From positions 1,054,001-1,118,000 of the forward strand of contig NZ_JABAOB010000001.1 of assembly GCF_012726295.1 (NCBI RefSeq): a stretch of DNA of 64,000 nt. Direction: 5' to 3'. Positions 62,119 through 64,000 of this stretch are shown here, in pieces (position 1 is the first letter of the stretch; each line of letters begins with the position of its first letter). Both the position numbers and the translations under genes were made by a program. Under the pieces are notes generated by a model. The model was not told the DNA's origin. It was given only the letters and a program-made list of their open reading frames with translations, and ran no database searches. Source of the DNA: Chitinophaga sp. Ak27 (lineage in GTDB: Bacteria; Bacteroidota; Bacteroidia; Chitinophagales; Chitinophagaceae).

Positions 62119-64000
62119 ATGAAAATAGCAACCAAACTAATTTCGTTTGTAGTGCCATGTAATGGAAGTAAATTACTACTGATGTTCAAGTTTACTGGTG
62201 TTCTACTCTTTTTATTTTTCCAGGCTTCAGCAGCCGGATATTCACAAAACAACCTGTCGCTCTCCTTTGTAAAAGCAGATGCAGAAAAAGTATTCCGTTA
62301 TCTCGAAAAAAAATCGGGCTATACTTTCTACTACAGCAACAGCGATATAGAAAAGCTGCCCAAGCTAACACTCACTATGGAAAAGGCCGACATCAAGGCC
62401 GTGCTCGAGGAAATCACCCATCAAACGGGACTGCATTACAGCATCCTGGAAAACAATATGGTGGTGCTAAAAAACGCCACGGAACAAATCCGCAGCAAAA
62501 AAATCAGTGGGAAAGTGGTAGATGAAAAAGGGAATCCCCTGCCCAATATCACCGTACAGATCAAAGGCACTACGCAGGGCGCCCTCACCTCCCCGGAAGG
62601 ATTGTTTTCGCTGGAAGTACCAGACAATGCCATCCTCGTTATTTCTGCCATTGGCTTTCTCCGCCAGGAAGTAGTAGTAGGCGATCAGCGCCAGTTCTCC
62701 ATCACGCTGAGAGAGGATGTGGCCGGCTTGAATGAAGTAGTGGTAGTAGGTTACGGCACCCAGGAAAAACATAAGCTCACCAGCGCCGTAGCTACCATAT
62801 CGGGAGCCGATCTCAACAAACGCGTGGCCACCAACCCCGCCTCTCTCCTGCAAGGACAACTGCCCGGCCTACAGGTAACCCAGGGATCGGGAGAGCCAGG
62901 CAACGAAAATGTACAACTGCGGATTCGTGGTGTGAGCACCTTCAGCGGCGCGGGCAATGATCCATTAGTCATCATCGACGGACTACCCGGCAACATGAAT
63001 ATCCTCAATCCCAACGACATTGAATCGGTATCGGTATTGAAGGATGCGGCATCTGCTGCTATCTACGGATCACGCGGCGCCAACGGTGTGATCGTGGTGA
63101 AAACTAAAAAAGGGAAAGGAGGTTTTTCGCTTAGCTACAACTACAACCTCGGTATTTCCAAAGCCGCCAAACTGCCGGATATCATTACCAACTCAGCTGA
63201 ATACATGCAGTTGTCGAATGAAGCGCGGACCAATTCCGGCCTGTCACCGCTCTATACCCAGCAGCAAATTGACCTCTACCAGAATGCCACCGACCGTGTT
63301 AAATATCCTAACCACAACTGGTTGAACGATATCTTCCAAACCGCTTATACCCAGAATCATTACCTGAACATGAGCGGTGGTAAAGACAACACCAACTATA
63401 GCCTGGGCGTAGGCATAAGCACCCAGCCCGGCGTACTGATTGGCTTCGACTACAAAAAATATACGCTCGACCTGGGCCTGAGTTCCAGGGTTAATAAAAG
63501 AATTACGGTAGGCGCCAATGTACAAATGCGTTATGCCGACAGAAAATATCCAGAAAATGGGGCAGGCGATATGTTCCTGTCTGCACTGGCACAGTCACCT
63601 TTGTACCCTGCTTCTGTAGATGGCAAGTGGATCAAAAAGGCCTATTCCAATGAACTGGGCAACAAAAACCCCGTAGCCATTGTACAGGAAGATATCCGCG
63701 TAAGAACCAGCGACTACTACGCACAGGGCAACCTGTCGCTCGATGTAGATATCGTAGATGGATTGAGATGGGAAAACAGGGCCGGTATGAATTACGACAA
63801 CTACAAATTCAATGACTTCCGCCCTACTATTCCTACTTATTACTTTAGCGACATGAGTCCCGCCGGTTTACTCGATGACGGTACTCCCGGCCTTACGGTG
63901 GGCAATATGGGTTATCTCTATACCGTGTATTATTCACAGTTCACCTACAAGAAGAAATTCGGAGATCACCAGCTATCCGCATTGGCCGGTTATCAACAAG
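62119..64000 (+). CDS. SusC/RagA transporter with N-terminal STN signalling domain (runs off the window)
   Basis: 627 codons are present from the ATG at 62119; the C-terminal barrel is outside the window. A long N-terminal signal segment (to about 43, ASAAGYSQ) precedes an STN domain (about 45-115: LSLSFVKADAEKVFRYLEKKSGYTFYYSNSDI). Next come a carboxypeptidase-regulatory-like domain (KISGKVVDEKGNPLPNITVQIKG), the SusC motif LNEVVVVGYGTQEKHKLTSAVA, and a plug with NDIESVSVLKDAASAAIYGSRGANGV. The STN domain is the link to FecR/ECF sigma, which are encoded directly upstream. Its glycan cannot be told from this part; a SusD gene is expected downstream. Confidence 0.95.
   Translation, partial: MKIATKLISFVVPCNGSKLLLMFKFTGVLLFLFFQASAAGYSQNNLSLSFVKADAEKVFRYLEKKSGYTFYYSNSDIEKLPKLTLTMEKADIKAVLEEITHQTGLHYSILENNMVVLKNATEQIRSKKISGKVVDEKGNPLPNITVQIKGTTQGALTSPEGLFSLEVPDNAILVISAIGFLRQEVVVGDQRQFSITLREDVAGLNEVVVVGYGTQEKHKLTSAVATISGADLNKRVATNPASLLQGQLPGLQVTQGSGEPGNENVQLRIRGVSTFSGAGNDPLVIIDGLPGNMNILNPNDIESVSVLKDAASAAIYGSRGANGVIVVKTKKGKGGFSLSYNYNLGISKAAKLPDIITNSAEYMQLSNEARTNSGLSPLYTQQQIDLYQNATDRVKYPNHNWLNDIFQTAYTQNHYLNMSGGKDNTNYSLGVGISTQPGVLIGFDYKKYTLDLGLSSRVNKRITVGANVQMRYADRKYPENGAGDMFLSALAQSPLYPASVDGKWIKKAYSNELGNKNPVAIVQEDIRVRTSDYYAQGNLSLDVDIVDGLRWENRAGMNYDNYKFNDFRPTIPTYYFSDMSPAGLLDDGTPGLTVGNMGYLYTVYYSQFTYKKKFGDHQLSALAGYQQ

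Noticed and set aside
1..64000. tRNA, rRNA, CRISPR arrays, transposases or phage genes
   Set aside because: Looked for by motif and repeat pattern; none was seen.

Overview
The window looks like a chromosome segment from a Bacteroidota bacterium, most likely a Chitinophaga-type member of Chitinophagaceae. The reasons are three SusC/RagA-type TonB receptors (two with SusD partners), many surface lipoproteins, an ECF sigma/FecR pair, a Nudix-type (NrtR-family) arabinose regulator, and protein sequences that read like that family throughout. The assignment rests on recognised families, not on a database search. No rRNA, tRNA, CRISPR array, insertion sequence or phage gene was seen.

Positions 1-36277 are dominated by an L-arabinose/arabinan utilisation locus broken into several transcription units. 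From the left: GH127 plus a truncated GH51 (minus); SusC-SusD-fasciclin lipoprotein-DUF5007 lipoprotein (minus); a peptide cassette of DUF885 and S9 peptidases (minus) facing an AraC regulator and an APC permease (plus); a second SusC-SusD pair (plus); a mutarotase lipoprotein (minus) divergent from a second GH127/GH146-like enzyme (plus); a fragment of a GH43 arabinanase-like gene; a GH51 (minus); the operon araB-araD-araA-symporter-araR (minus); and a third GH51 (minus). Extracellular and periplasmic arabinofuranosidases would release L-arabinose, SusCD would import oligosaccharides, the Na+ symporter would take up arabinose, and AraA/AraB/AraD would convert it to D-xylulose 5-phosphate. Six copies of a 19-bp inverted repeat (AATTGT-N7-ACAATT-like) lie in front of these units and probably form the AraR regulon.

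Positions 36446-45340 hold mixed housekeeping and accessory genes: dipeptidase E, a TetR regulator, an SDR protein lacking its catalytic residues, an AraC regulator, a small crystallin-J1-like protein, a DbpA-like RNA helicase with DEFD in place of DEAD, a predicted beta-propeller protein, a lipoprotein and a siderophore-type TonB receptor. Positions 45499-51658 form a LytTR regulator / TonB receptor / parallel beta-helix / diheme cytochrome cluster. Positions 51798-60121 carry a membrane protein, an unknown protein, a CPA1 Na+/H+ antiporter, a nitrilase-type hydrolase, an AraC regulator, a long-chain acyl-CoA ligase and a serine hydrolase. The window ends with ECF sigma, FecR and the start of an STN-type SusC.

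The least explained signal is a family of three long hairpins (3204-3284, 9968-10072, 21771-21894). Their arms are 26-49 nt, perfect in two of them, are built from 7-nt units ending in AAGC/AGGC, and enclose 26-28-nt loops that share a 16-nt motif. All three point the same way relative to the gene just upstream, so they look like a 3'-end element.
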